Positions 1-6,959 of a stretch of 11,439 nt of DNA are shown here, piece by piece. Origin of the DNA: Bacillota bacterium (GTDB lineage: Bacteria; Bacillota; Limnochordia; Darwinibacteriales; DTU012); NCBI GenBank assembly GCA_012521805.1, contig JAAYLQ010000176.1, positions 1 through 11,439 of the forward strand, read 5' to 3'. Position numbers and translations under genes: made by a program. The notes beneath the pieces were generated by a model. That model was not told where the DNA came from. It was given only the letters and a program-made list of their open reading frames with translations, and searched no databases. Every line of letters starts with the position of its first letter. The first letter of the stretch is position 1.

Positions 1-76
1 ACCTTCGGCAGAGCGGCCTTGAGAAAAGCAAAATGTCTGGAAGCCCTTTATTTACAAGCTTTTCAGTTCTATATTT
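1..76. other. short gene-free end of the window downstream of rlmD
   Basis: No gene start, RNA gene or strong terminator is visible. On the minus strand an imperfect stem (positions 37-66, CTG..AAGC with GCTT.CAG) is followed by a T-rich stretch, too weak to call a terminator. Whether the transcript continues leftward cannot be judged from this window. Confidence 0.5.
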
Positions 77-1453
77 CTAAACCCTTGACATCAATGTGCC
101 GCACTCGACATGCCTTGTATCTGGAAACATATCAACCGGCTGGACTGATTCCACTCGGTAACCGGCCTCTTTCAGCATGCCTAGATCTCTGGCTAATGTA
201 GATGGATTGCAGGATACATAAACTACTTTGGGAACCTGTACACTTTGGATGGTTTCAAGCAGGCCTGGATCGCACCCACGCCGCGGCGGATCGACAACAA
301 CAACATCCGGTTTAAGGCCCTTATCCAGCAGTTTTGGTGCTAATTCTTCAGCTTTTCCGGTATAGAACTCTGCGTTATCTATGCCGTTTAGCACAGCATT
401 ATACCGGGCATCTTCGACTGCTTCCGGCACTGTTTCCACACCGATCACCTTTGCCGCGTCTGAAGCTAGATACAGTCCAATTGTACCGATCCCACAGTAC
501 AAATCCCAAACCGTTTCTCTGCCAGTTAATCCAGCCGCTTCTTTGGCCAGATCATAGAGTACCTTGGTTTGAATCGGATTAACCTGAAAGAATGAGCGCG
601 GTGAAATTGCAAACTCTAAATCACCGATTTGATCGAACAAATAAGGCTCACCCCACAACAGCCTGCTTTCTGTTCCAAATATAACATTGGTAACCTGTGA
701 ATTGATATTCTGATAGATACTCGTTAGTTCTGGAAGTTCAGCTGTTAACACCTCGATCAGCTTGTCTCTATGGGGCAGTTCTTTGGTGCGGGTTACGAAT
801 ATCAGCATCAAGGTATGTCTGCTAAAACTGGTCCGAATTACCGCATGCCTGACCACACCTAAATGATCCTTCTCATTGTATGGCTCTATTTTTAAATCAA
901 TCAGTGCTTGTTTGACCACCCGGGCCGCTTTATTGATCAGCGGGTGTTGAAGGCGGCAGTAATCGGTATCTACGATATTATGGGAACGTTTCTGATAAAA
1001 TCCTATCACCAAACGGTTATCAACTAACCCAACAGGAAACTGTGACTTATTGCGGTACCCTTCTGGACGCTCCATCCCAATAATTGGTAATACCTCAGCG
1101 TCAAGCTTGCCGATTCGTTTTAGTACATCCTGAACCTTCCTCTGTTTCCATGCCAGTTGATGCTCATACCCCATGTAAGCCAACTGACAGCCACCGCAGG
1201 ATTCAGCCTTCGGACAAACCGGCGCAATCCGCTGATCAGAATTTTTAAAAGTTTTTTCAATTAAAGCCCTGGCATAAGTTTTTTTGGTCGATATTACTTT
1301 TCCCAGCACCACATCTCCTGGGAGTGCTTCAGGGACAAAAACGGCAAAATCATCGACCCTGCCGATGCCTTCGCCGTCATGTGTTAAGTCAGTAATTTCA
1401 ATTTGATAAGTTTCTCCTTTTACAACTGGCACGTGCTTCTGCTTGCGCTTCAT
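77..1453 (-). CDS. rlmD: 23S rRNA (uracil-5-)-methyltransferase, RlmD/RumA type, with TRAM domain and Fe-S cluster
   Basis: SAM-dependent enzyme of 458 residues that forms 5-methyluridine in RNA. Domains in order: TRAM RNA-binding domain (about 11-70, ITDLTHDGEGIGRVDDFAVF); Fe-S cluster motif CPKAESCGGC (Cys80, 86, 89) with the fourth ligand Cys166 in DTDYCRLQH; central RNA-binding region; and methyltransferase domain with FFQVNP, SAM motif DLYCGIGTIGL (317-327), VVDPPRRG and the catalytic Cys415 in YVSCNPSTLARD. The closing DMFPDTRHVEC supplies the general base Glu449. The Firmicutes family includes RlmCD-type enzymes that modify both U747 and U1939 of 23S rRNA, so site specificity cannot be settled here; a TrmA-like tRNA target is less likely given the Fe-S motif. 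GGAGGA lies 11 nt before the ATG, 22 bp after the U32 gene stop, so cotranscription is likely. Confidence 0.93.
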   Translation of the reverse strand: MKRKQKHVPVVKGETYQIEITDLTHDGEGIGRVDDFAVFVPEALPGDVVLGKVISTKKTYARALIEKTFKNSDQRIAPVCPKAESCGGCQLAYMGYEHQLAWKQRKVQDVLKRIGKLDAEVLPIIGMERPEGYRNKSQFPVGLVDNRLVIGFYQKRSHNIVDTDYCRLQHPLINKAARVVKQALIDLKIEPYNEKDHLGVVRHAVIRTSFSRHTLMLIFVTRTKELPHRDKLIEVLTAELPELTSIYQNINSQVTNVIFGTESRLLWGEPYLFDQIGDLEFAISPRSFFQVNPIQTKVLYDLAKEAAGLTGRETVWDLYCGIGTIGLYLASDAAKVIGVETVPEAVEDARYNAVLNGIDNAEFYTGKAEELAPKLLDKGLKPDVVVVDPPRRGCDPGLLETIQSVQVPKVVYVSCNPSTLARDLGMLKEAGYRVESVQPVDMFPDTRHVECGTLMSRV

Positions 1454-1475
1454 TTGCTGTTAGTTCCTCCAATAC

Positions 1476-2747
1476 TTAAACATCCACTTGACCACCAGCT
1501 GGTCTTGATGCCCGATGCAGCACCGAACTATCACTGTTTAATTTAGCAATTCTCAGCATTGACAGAGGTTTAACCGGAGGCATTTTTATGCGCACCCGAT
1601 AATTTGCATGGGCTGCTTCCAGCGGCAGTCCATCAACTTCATTAATGATCTCATCCACATCCACCTTCAGCATTCGATCGCGAGGCTGAATTATTTCTAC
1701 CTGAGACCCAGCTGGGAAGAAATTGCGCACCCCGATAACCGCTTCCCCAGCTTGCTCATCATAGTCTTCCACTACGCCGACAAAATCATAGTTTTGAATG
1801 TAAGCAGAGCTTTCTGGATATGTCCCAGGCTGACTGCCAAGGAAAAATCCGGTATAATACGGTCGATGGCTAACCTTTTCTACTTCCGCCAGCAGCTCAG
1901 GATCTAGTTGATATCCAGTGGGATCAGCAGCATAGCTGTCCAGTGCCTGGCGGTAAGCCCTTACAACTGTCCCAACATAATATGCGCTTTTCATGCGCCC
2001 TTCAATTTTTAGACTGTCTACACCAATCTCAATTAAGTCCGGCAGATATTCCAGCAGACAAAGATCTTTCGAGTTAAAGATATAAGTTCCTTCCGCTGTT
2101 TCTTCTATGGGGAAATACTCACCGGGACGCTTAGATTCCATCACTGTATATTTCCAGCGGCAGCTCTGGGTGCAGGCACCTAAATTGGCTTCGCGGCCTG
2201 TCATCACTCCGCTTAGCAAACAGCGTCCAGAGTAAGCCATGCACATTGATCCGTGGACAAATACTTCAAGTTCGGCATCTACCTTCTGCCGGATGAGGCG
2301 AATATCTTCACGGGTTGTTTCCCGGGCTAGGACAATCCGCTCAATTCCAAGCTGACTCCAAAAGCGTGCTGCCTGCCAATTAACAGTATTGGCCTGCGTA
2401 CTCAAGTGGAGCGGCAGTTCCGGAGCAGCATCTTTAGCTATATTGATGACTCCCACGTCAGCCACGATAATCGCATCAACCCCCAGTTTATGCAGGAATG
2501 CGATATATTCGGGCATCCCTTCCAGATGCTGATTATGGGGAATAATATTCACAGTTACATATACTTTAACGCCGCGATCATGGGCATATTTGACCACAGC
2601 AGCTAACTGCTCATTATCAAAGTTTCCTGCTCCAGCCCGCATGCCGTACAGCTGTCCAGATAAATAAATTGCATCTGCGCCGTAGGCTATTGCAATTTTC
2701 GCTTTTTCCATATTCCCTGCTGGAGCCAATAATTCCGGTATCTTCAA
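1476..2747 (-). CDS. trhP: U32 family protein, probable tRNA 5-hydroxyuridine synthesis protein (TrhP/YrrO-like)
   Basis: Protein of 423 residues, labelled peptidase U32 by family. Relatives in B. subtilis (YrrN/YrrO) and E. coli (YegQ/TrhP) are needed for 5-hydroxylation of wobble uridine in tRNA. Residues count from the upstream TTG. The N-terminal barrel begins PELLAPAGNMEKAKIAIAYG. The U32 signature is EVFVHGSMCMAYSGRCLLS (163-181), followed by NLGACTQSCRW; Cys171, 178, 194/198 and 232 fit the Fe-S ligands known for U32 proteins. A C-terminal U32 domain spans about 320-400. Length fits YrrO (the long paralogue) better than YrrN. The start is TTG: GGAG (2758-2761) is 4 nt from TTG 2753 but 10 nt from TTG 2747, which gives MKIPELLAPAG. 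It follows mltG, as the U32 genes do in B. subtilis, but the methyltransferase trmR and the second U32 gene are absent. RlhA-like rRNA hydroxylation is an alternative. Confidence 0.85.
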   Translation of the reverse strand: MKIPELLAPAGNMEKAKIAIAYGADAIYLSGQLYGMRAGAGNFDNEQLAAVVKYAHDRGVKVYVTVNIIPHNQHLEGMPEYIAFLHKLGVDAIIVADVGVINIAKDAAPELPLHLSTQANTVNWQAARFWSQLGIERIVLARETTREDIRLIRQKVDAELEVFVHGSMCMAYSGRCLLSGVMTGREANLGACTQSCRWKYTVMESKRPGEYFPIEETAEGTYIFNSKDLCLLEYLPDLIEIGVDSLKIEGRMKSAYYVGTVVRAYRQALDSYAADPTGYQLDPELLAEVEKVSHRPYYTGFFLGSQPGTYPESSAYIQNYDFVGVVEDYDEQAGEAVIGVRNFFPAGSQVEIIQPRDRMLKVDVDEIINEVDGLPLEAAHANYRVRIKMPPVKPLSMLRIAKLNSDSSVLHRASRPAGGQVDV

Positions 2748-2773
2748 TGTCAAACCTCTCCTACAAAATGATT

Positions 2774-3826
2774 CTAATATCCTAATGCTCTTCTGGCTGC
2801 AACATGCTCTTCAAAAGTTCTGCTGAACTGATGTGTGCCATCATGCTTAGCAACAAAGAATAAATAATCAACATCAGCCGGATTCAATACCGCTAGGATT
2901 GATCTCAACCCAGGGCTTGCAATCGGCCCGGGCGGCAGCCCGCCATACCGATAGGTATTGTACGGCGAATCTATTTCCAAATCACGATACAGCACCCGAC
3001 TGCGGTTTTCTGTCATTACGTAGCGCACCGTCGGATCTGCTTGGAGCCGCATATTAATATCTAAGCGGTTCAGGTAAACTGCGGCCACAAGCGGTCGCTC
3101 GAAATCATAAATTACTTCTTTCTCCACAATCGAGGCGAGCGTTACTACTTCATGGAGGGTGAATCTATAATCCAGCAGACTTAGATCTACGTTCGGAATT
3201 ACCTGTTCCACAAAGCGAGCAACCATCTGCCTGATAATCGCTTCTTCACTCTGTTCTTTTGCAAAATAGTACGTATCGGGAAACAGATAGCCTTCTAAGG
3301 AATCAATAGGTAAATCAAAAGGCAGATTTTCACCAAAGACCAGTTCAGCATTGGATGCAAGCAGTAAAAAACGATCGTAATCAACTAAGCCGGCTTGCGC
3401 TAACTCCTTGGCGATCTGCTTTAGTTCATAACCTTCCGGAATCGTTATCCGGTACATGACAATATCCCCTTCATTTAGTTTCTTGATCACATCCATGGTA
3501 CTCAGCGTTGGGTTCAATAAATACTCGCCAGCTTTCAAATGGCTGTCAGTATTTGTAATCCGCAGCATAATATTGAACACAAATGCACTGCGGATCACCC
3601 CCAACTCATGCAGCATCTCGCTGATCGCATCAGCTGACATGCCGGGAGAGATGGTCACGATCTGATCCAAGCTGTTCTCACAAGTACTTGTCGGCTGGTG
3701 CGCCAACAGCACTGTCACCGCCAGACCAATTTGAACAATAACTACTGCAATCACTAAAAAAACTAAAAGAAAACGGACCGCAAACAAACTGGTCCGCTTA
3801 GCCTTTGCCAATAAATTGGGTTTCAA
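2774..3826 (-). CDS. mltG: endolytic peptidoglycan transglycosylase MltG
   Basis: Membrane-anchored enzyme (350 residues from the chosen start) that cuts nascent glycan strands and is thought to terminate their elongation. Residues below count from the upstream TTG. One N-terminal membrane helix at about 19-44 follows a basic KAKR stretch, placing the enzyme outside the membrane. LysM-like regions occupy about 57-165. The YceG/MltG core has LEGYLFPDTYYF (179-190), the catalytic Glu237 in ASIVEKE, RLQADPTVRY and YNTYRYGGLPPGPIASPG. The start is TTG: AGGAGG (3834-3839) abuts a TTG at 3832 (1-nt spacing, implausible), whereas the TTG two codons later at 3826 has 7-nt spacing and gives MKPNLL. 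The gene position matches B. subtilis yrrL. Key residues are intact. Confidence 0.95.
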   Translation of the reverse strand: MKPNLLAKAKRTSLFAVRFLLVFLVIAVVIVQIGLAVTVLLAHQPTSTCENSLDQIVTISPGMSADAISEMLHELGVIRSAFVFNIMLRITNTDSHLKAGEYLLNPTLSTMDVIKKLNEGDIVMYRITIPEGYELKQIAKELAQAGLVDYDRFLLLASNAELVFGENLPFDLPIDSLEGYLFPDTYYFAKEQSEEAIIRQMVARFVEQVIPNVDLSLLDYRFTLHEVVTLASIVEKEVIYDFERPLVAAVYLNRLDINMRLQADPTVRYVMTENRSRVLYRDLEIDSPYNTYRYGGLPPGPIASPGLRSILAVLNPADVDYLFFVAKHDGTHQFSRTFEEHVAARRALGY

Positions 3827-3873
3827 AAACAACCCTCCTAATCTGATCGCATCATTCTGGTCTAAGCTAGTTC

Positions 3874-3902
3874 ATTATAATTCAAAGTAAGAATTAATGC
3901 AA
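3874..3902 (-). promoter_or_regulatory. probable internal promoter before mltG
   Basis: The 95-bp gap after the DUF1292 gene carries a perfect -10 box TATAAT (3874-3879). A weak -35 box TTGCAT (3897-3902, TTG conserved) lies at the ideal 17-bp spacing. Transcription would begin near 3867, about 40 nt before the likely mltG start. It could give mltG, the U32 gene and rlmD expression independent of alaS. No terminator is visible upstream of it. Confidence 0.5.
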
Positions 3903-3921
3903 ATCAGATAATACACTATCC

Positions 3922-4167
3922 TTATTCTGCCTCAGATTCCAAAATCTCCACGACATGATCAAATTCATCGTCGTCTTCAATTTCAACTAAAACCTCATCA
4001 CCAGCGTCATCCAATTCAATGCGCAGGATGATGGCGCCATTGTCCGGGTCTGCATCAGGAAGCAGCACTACATAACGTTTATCTTCAACTTCAAGATAGT
4101 CAAGTATAGTAAACTCTTGCTCATTGTTATCTTCGTCAATCAAAGTAATTTTTTCGTTATCAGTCAT
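3922..4167 (-). CDS. DUF1292 family acidic protein (YrzB-like)
   Basis: Small soluble protein of 81 residues. About 30 residues are Asp or Glu and only four are Lys or Arg, so it is strongly acidic. The core ITLIDEDNNEQEFTILDYLE, followed by KRYVVLLPDAD and an acidic EIEDDDEFDHVVEILE tail, is the DUF1292 pattern. The family has no established function. Its constant position behind ruvX in Firmicutes suggests a linked role, but that is inference. AGGAGG lies 7 nt before the ATG and overlaps the ruvX TAA, so expression is probably coupled. There is no signal peptide or membrane segment. Confidence 0.9.
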   Translation of the reverse strand: MTDNEKITLIDEDNNEQEFTILDYLEVEDKRYVVLLPDADPDNGAIILRIELDDAGDEVLVEIEDDDEFDHVVEILESEAE

Positions 4168-4180
4168 TGATTATCCTCCT

Positions 4181-4588
4181 TTATTTTCGGTCCAAATATC
4201 CCTGTAGAATCACACTAGCTGCCACTTTATCCACTACCTTCCGCCGTTTTGCCCGACTAACATCTCCTTCAAGCAAAATTCGCTCAGCTGCAGCAGTGGA
4301 AAAGCGTTCGTCCCAAAACTCAATTGGAACAGAGATAGTCTCAGCTAACTGCTGAGCAAACTCCCTTACCTTTTCAGCTTCAGGACCGTAACTGCCATCG
4401 GTGCGCCGAGGCATCCCCACTATTATTTGTTCAACTTGATATTTGTTCACCAGTTCTGTCAGGCGCTGCAGATCCTGCTGAATAGTTGACCGTCTAATCA
4501 CTTCTACCCCTTGAGCGGTAAGCCCTAAAGGATCACTAACTGCAACACCTACGGTTTTTTCACCCACATCTAAACCAAGCACCCGCAT
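4181..4588 (-). CDS. ruvX: RuvX/YqgF family RNase H-fold nuclease
   Basis: Protein of 135 residues, the usual length for the family. It has GLDVGEKTVGVAVSD at the N-terminus (Asp7), IIVGMPRRTDGSYGP, FWDERFST (Glu94) and KRRKVVDKVAASVILQGYL (Asp120). Together these supply the three acidic metal-binding residues of the RNase H-like fold. Family members are called putative pre-16S rRNA 5'-end nuclease (E. coli YqgF) or Holliday-junction resolvase-like; the first role is better supported in E. coli. AAGGAG lies 7 nt before the ATG and overlaps the stop of the aldo/keto reductase gene. It is followed 13 bp later by the DUF1292 gene, the same pair as yrrK-yrzB in B. subtilis. Confidence 0.95.
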   Translation of the reverse strand: MRVLGLDVGEKTVGVAVSDPLGLTAQGVEVIRRSTIQQDLQRLTELVNKYQVEQIIVGMPRRTDGSYGPEAEKVREFAQQLAETISVPIEFWDERFSTAAAERILLEGDVSRAKRRKVVDKVAASVILQGYLDRK

Positions 4589-4599
4589 ACTCTCGCTCC

Positions 4600-5538
4600 T
4601 TAAATCACTTTAATGGCAAACTCTGGGCAGGCTGCGCCGCAGTAACCACAAAAAACACATTTCTCCGGATCAACTGCGATCTCAGTTGGCGTTTTTGTCA
4701 AGGCGTGATTTGGACAAGCCTTAACACACTTCTCACACAGCAAACACCAATCGTCAATGTGCAGTTTGCGCTCCGTCTGCTCAAGCTCAAATTCTGCCAC
4801 CGGTTCACCATTGAAGTAGGCTAAATTGCGGTTCAATTCCTGTTCATTTTTCATCCCGACAGCAATTGAATCAATGTACGGCAGCTCCAGCAGAAAATCA
4901 AATGCTGCTTTCTGCTCAGCGATTAGATGCCCTCCACCCAAAGGCTTCATGGCAAAAATACCTTTGCCTTGAGCTGCTGCTTGCTGAATAGCGTTCAGCA
5001 TCTGATCACGACTGCCGCCCTGAATGCCAATTCCGGAAAGGTTAATCAGTGGAGAAATAACCTCGATCTCTGGATACTTTAAAGCTCCCAGCACACCTTG
5101 GACATAATGAGTTGAAATCCCTACTGCTTTTACTTTTCCCTTTACCTTTGCATTTAATAAGTATTCCAGTGCTGGCCAGTGCCCTCTAATGGTATGTTCA
5201 GACTCCTGTTCATGAAGCATAAAAATTGGAATCTGATCCAAATCCAATTCTCGTCGCGCTTCTTCCAGAGCATCGCGCATCATTTCAGCAGTATATGCAT
5301 AAGATTTGGTCGCAATCACCACTTCATGCGACCAACCCCTTAATGCCTCTCTGATATAACTATAATTTCGATATAACTGTGCTGTATCAATGAAATTTAC
5401 TCCAGCTTCTAACGCTGTGCGTATCAAACTGCTTCCCTCCGCCAGCGGTAGATTCCGCTGCAGCGGTCCAATTGTCAATGAGCCAAAGCACATCCTAGAA
5501 ACTTTAATGCTAGTATTCCCTAAAAAACGATATTCCAC
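4600..5538 (-). CDS. aldo/keto reductase with C-terminal 2x[4Fe-4S] ferredoxin domain
   Basis: Likely cytoplasmic oxidoreductase of 312 residues (314 from the upstream ATG). Numbering from that ATG, the AKR TIM-barrel spans about 1-255 with the catalytic tetrad visible: Asp53 and Tyr58 in FIDTAQLYRNY, Lys80 in IATKS and His111 in FMLHEQES. The C-terminus carries two cluster motifs, CLLCEKCVKACP (Cys267, 270, 273, 277) and CVFCGYCGAACP (Cys296, 299, 302, 306). Such ferredoxin-fused AKRs are common in anaerobes; substrates are mostly unknown, and electron transfer between a nicotinamide cofactor and the clusters is inferred. For the start, GGAG (5547-5550) lies only 2 nt from ATG 5544 but 8 nt from GTG 5538, and the GTG gives the family-typical MEYRFLG. 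The gene starts within about 11 bp of the upstream stop and ends 11 bp before ruvX, so it is cotranscribed with both. Confidence 0.92.
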   Translation of the reverse strand: MEYRFLGNTSIKVSRMCFGSLTIGPLQRNLPLAEGSSLIRTALEAGVNFIDTAQLYRNYSYIREALRGWSHEVVIATKSYAYTAEMMRDALEEARRELDLDQIPIFMLHEQESEHTIRGHWPALEYLLNAKVKGKVKAVGISTHYVQGVLGALKYPEIEVISPLINLSGIGIQGGSRDQMLNAIQQAAAQGKGIFAMKPLGGGHLIAEQKAAFDFLLELPYIDSIAVGMKNEQELNRNLAYFNGEPVAEFELEQTERKLHIDDWCLLCEKCVKACPNHALTKTPTEIAVDPEKCVFCGYCGAACPEFAIKVI

Positions 5539-5549
5539 ATTCATTACTC

Positions 5550-6959
5550 CTAATACACAGGTTGTTCAACTTTAATTTTCAACCAGCGCGGCAGCTGGGG
5601 AAGCTTATCTTTAGCTCCATTTTCGATGTAAATACCGCCTACTCCTGGATTGGCTGCCATTACGGCTGCAAATTCAGTTTCATCCTTTCCCGCCAGCTGT
5701 TGGGCGAGAAGCTCCGCATCGACCGAACCTTCTATTACTGCACTGACATCAAGGCTCAAATGCAGCCCTGCATCTGTACCAATGATATTTACAGAATTAA
5801 TAACTACTGAGTGAGGATTAATTATAAAGCCGTCCGGTACTAATGCTGCCAACCTGTCAGCAACCTGACTGCTGAGCGCCCCGGTATCAACTAAATATGC
5901 CCGGCCAATGCAGACACCGGTTGCATACACCTCACTGGTTTCTTCACCGATTTCAGTTACACTGGTCCACTCAATATCAATTTTAAAAGATTCGTCGATG
6001 ATCACCCGCCCTTCAAGTTCAGCCAGCATTGCATCCAAAAGCTCCTGCTCACTGTCTCTGCGCACCATAGATTGAACCCGTTCTATATCTGATTGAGCAG
6101 CTACTTGAAGGACAACATCTTCGCCTCCACTGGTGGGGTCCATATTGCGAACTTCCAAATCATAACCGCGGACATTATCGATCCGACCCGCAGCTACATT
6201 TCCTCTGCTGCCAGGCTCTACTGCTTCAATTCCAACCTCCGCTCTGCCTGCCGCTAAACCGGTTGGAATATCCATGAAATATTGTGTAGTTACTGCAGGC
6301 ACTACTACGTCCTCAGAAGTTCGAAACAGAATTCCACTGCCTGTCTCTACAATGGTTCCTTCTGCCACTAGCACTTCATTTTGGGATTGGTTGATCAGTG
6401 TAATTGCTCCTGATGCTCTGGTAATTCCTACAGTTTTTCGACCCGTAGCTGGGGTTTTATGCATTAAGGTTGTCTGGACAATCCCCTGCTCTACTCCTGA
6501 AAGCTCATTAAGGGGAAGCTGCAGTGTTTCCCTAAAATTATCCAGTTTAGGCGTAACAACCACAACTGCTTTTGGCAGATGATAATAAGCAAACCCCAGG
6601 AGAGCTGTTAAGGTTAAAAGAAGAACAAATACCCGGTCGGAAATGCCGCGGCTGTGGTTCTGCCTGCGCCGTTGTTCCTGCATTTCCGGGGAATCTTCAT
6701 CTTTCGCAGCGGCAGACTCATCGCAAACTACTGGAATTTGATTCGCTTCCGCATATTTAATTACCAGTGGATCACCAGTTTGTATAATCAACTGCTTTTG
6801 CGAATCTTTCGCATATTTTGCTAATAGTTTTACGTTGATTTCATCGCGAAGTACCCAGTTCTCCGGAGGTACCACCAGCAGAATTTCTGAATCTTTTTCC
6901 ATGCGGATCCGGTGGACAATAGTATTTAATTCATCGACAGGATCAACGTAAATGATCAT
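5550..6959 (-). CDS. single-pass membrane protein with baseplate J-like extracytoplasmic domain
   Basis: Protein of 469 residues with three visible parts. Residues 1-80 look like a small cytoplasmic alpha/beta domain (YVDPVDELNTIVHRIR, then ILLVVPPENWVL and LIIQTGDP). Residues 80-108 form a charged linker containing RRRQNHSR. One membrane helix follows at about 109-128 (VFVLLLTLTALLGFAYY); the positive residues before it predict N-in, C-out. The outer part includes residues 190-285 with GTIVETGSGILFRTSEDV and GIEAVEPGSRGNVAAGRI, the pattern of baseplate J/gp47-like domains. The C-terminus ends LPRWLKIKVEQ. No other phage tail gene is nearby, so this is a chromosomal envelope protein rather than a prophage remnant. 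The start overlaps the preceding ATPase gene by 4 nt (ATGA), implying translational coupling; GGAGG lies 12 nt upstream. Function is not established; a complex with the ATPase is inferred from gene coupling and the PilM/PilN analogy. Confidence 0.75.
   Translation of the reverse strand: MIIYVDPVDELNTIVHRIRMEKDSEILLVVPPENWVLRDEINVKLLAKYAKDSQKQLIIQTGDPLVIKYAEANQIPVVCDESAAAKDEDSPEMQEQRRRQNHSRGISDRVFVLLLTLTALLGFAYYHLPKAVVVVTPKLDNFRETLQLPLNELSGVEQGIVQTTLMHKTPATGRKTVGITRASGAITLINQSQNEVLVAEGTIVETGSGILFRTSEDVVVPAVTTQYFMDIPTGLAAGRAEVGIEAVEPGSRGNVAAGRIDNVRGYDLEVRNMDPTSGGEDVVLQVAAQSDIERVQSMVRRDSEQELLDAMLAELEGRVIIDESFKIDIEWTSVTEIGEETSEVYATGVCIGRAYLVDTGALSSQVADRLAALVPDGFIINPHSVVINSVNIIGTDAGLHLSLDVSAVIEGSVDAELLAQQLAGKDETEFAAVMAANPGVGGIYIENGAKDKLPQLPRWLKIKVEQPVY

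Noticed and set aside
37..66. Imperfect stem downstream of rlmD as a terminator
   Set aside because: It has only 3 plus 4 base pairs with an internal loop, a 13-nt apical loop and an interrupted T stretch.
1..76. Open frame continuing past the rlmD TAG stop
   Set aside because: The protein already ends at the family's usual position after the catalytic HVEC motif, so stop-codon readthrough is not needed to explain it.
3..80. Plus-strand frame of 25 codons ending in TAA at 78-80, as if a convergent gene ended here
   Set aside because: It overlaps only the last bases of rlmD and the window edge, and its translation resembles nothing I know. It is too short to support.
19..201. Plus-strand open frames opposite the annotated genes across the whole window
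   Set aside because: All lie antisense to genes with clear family motifs, lack matching ribosome sites, and have low-complexity or unfamiliar translations. They are shadows of the real genes.
5550..6959. Baseplate J-like protein as part of a prophage
   Set aside because: It has a membrane helix and a cytoplasmic domain, unlike phage gp47, and no tail, capsid, integrase or lysis genes are near. All neighbours are chromosomal housekeeping genes.
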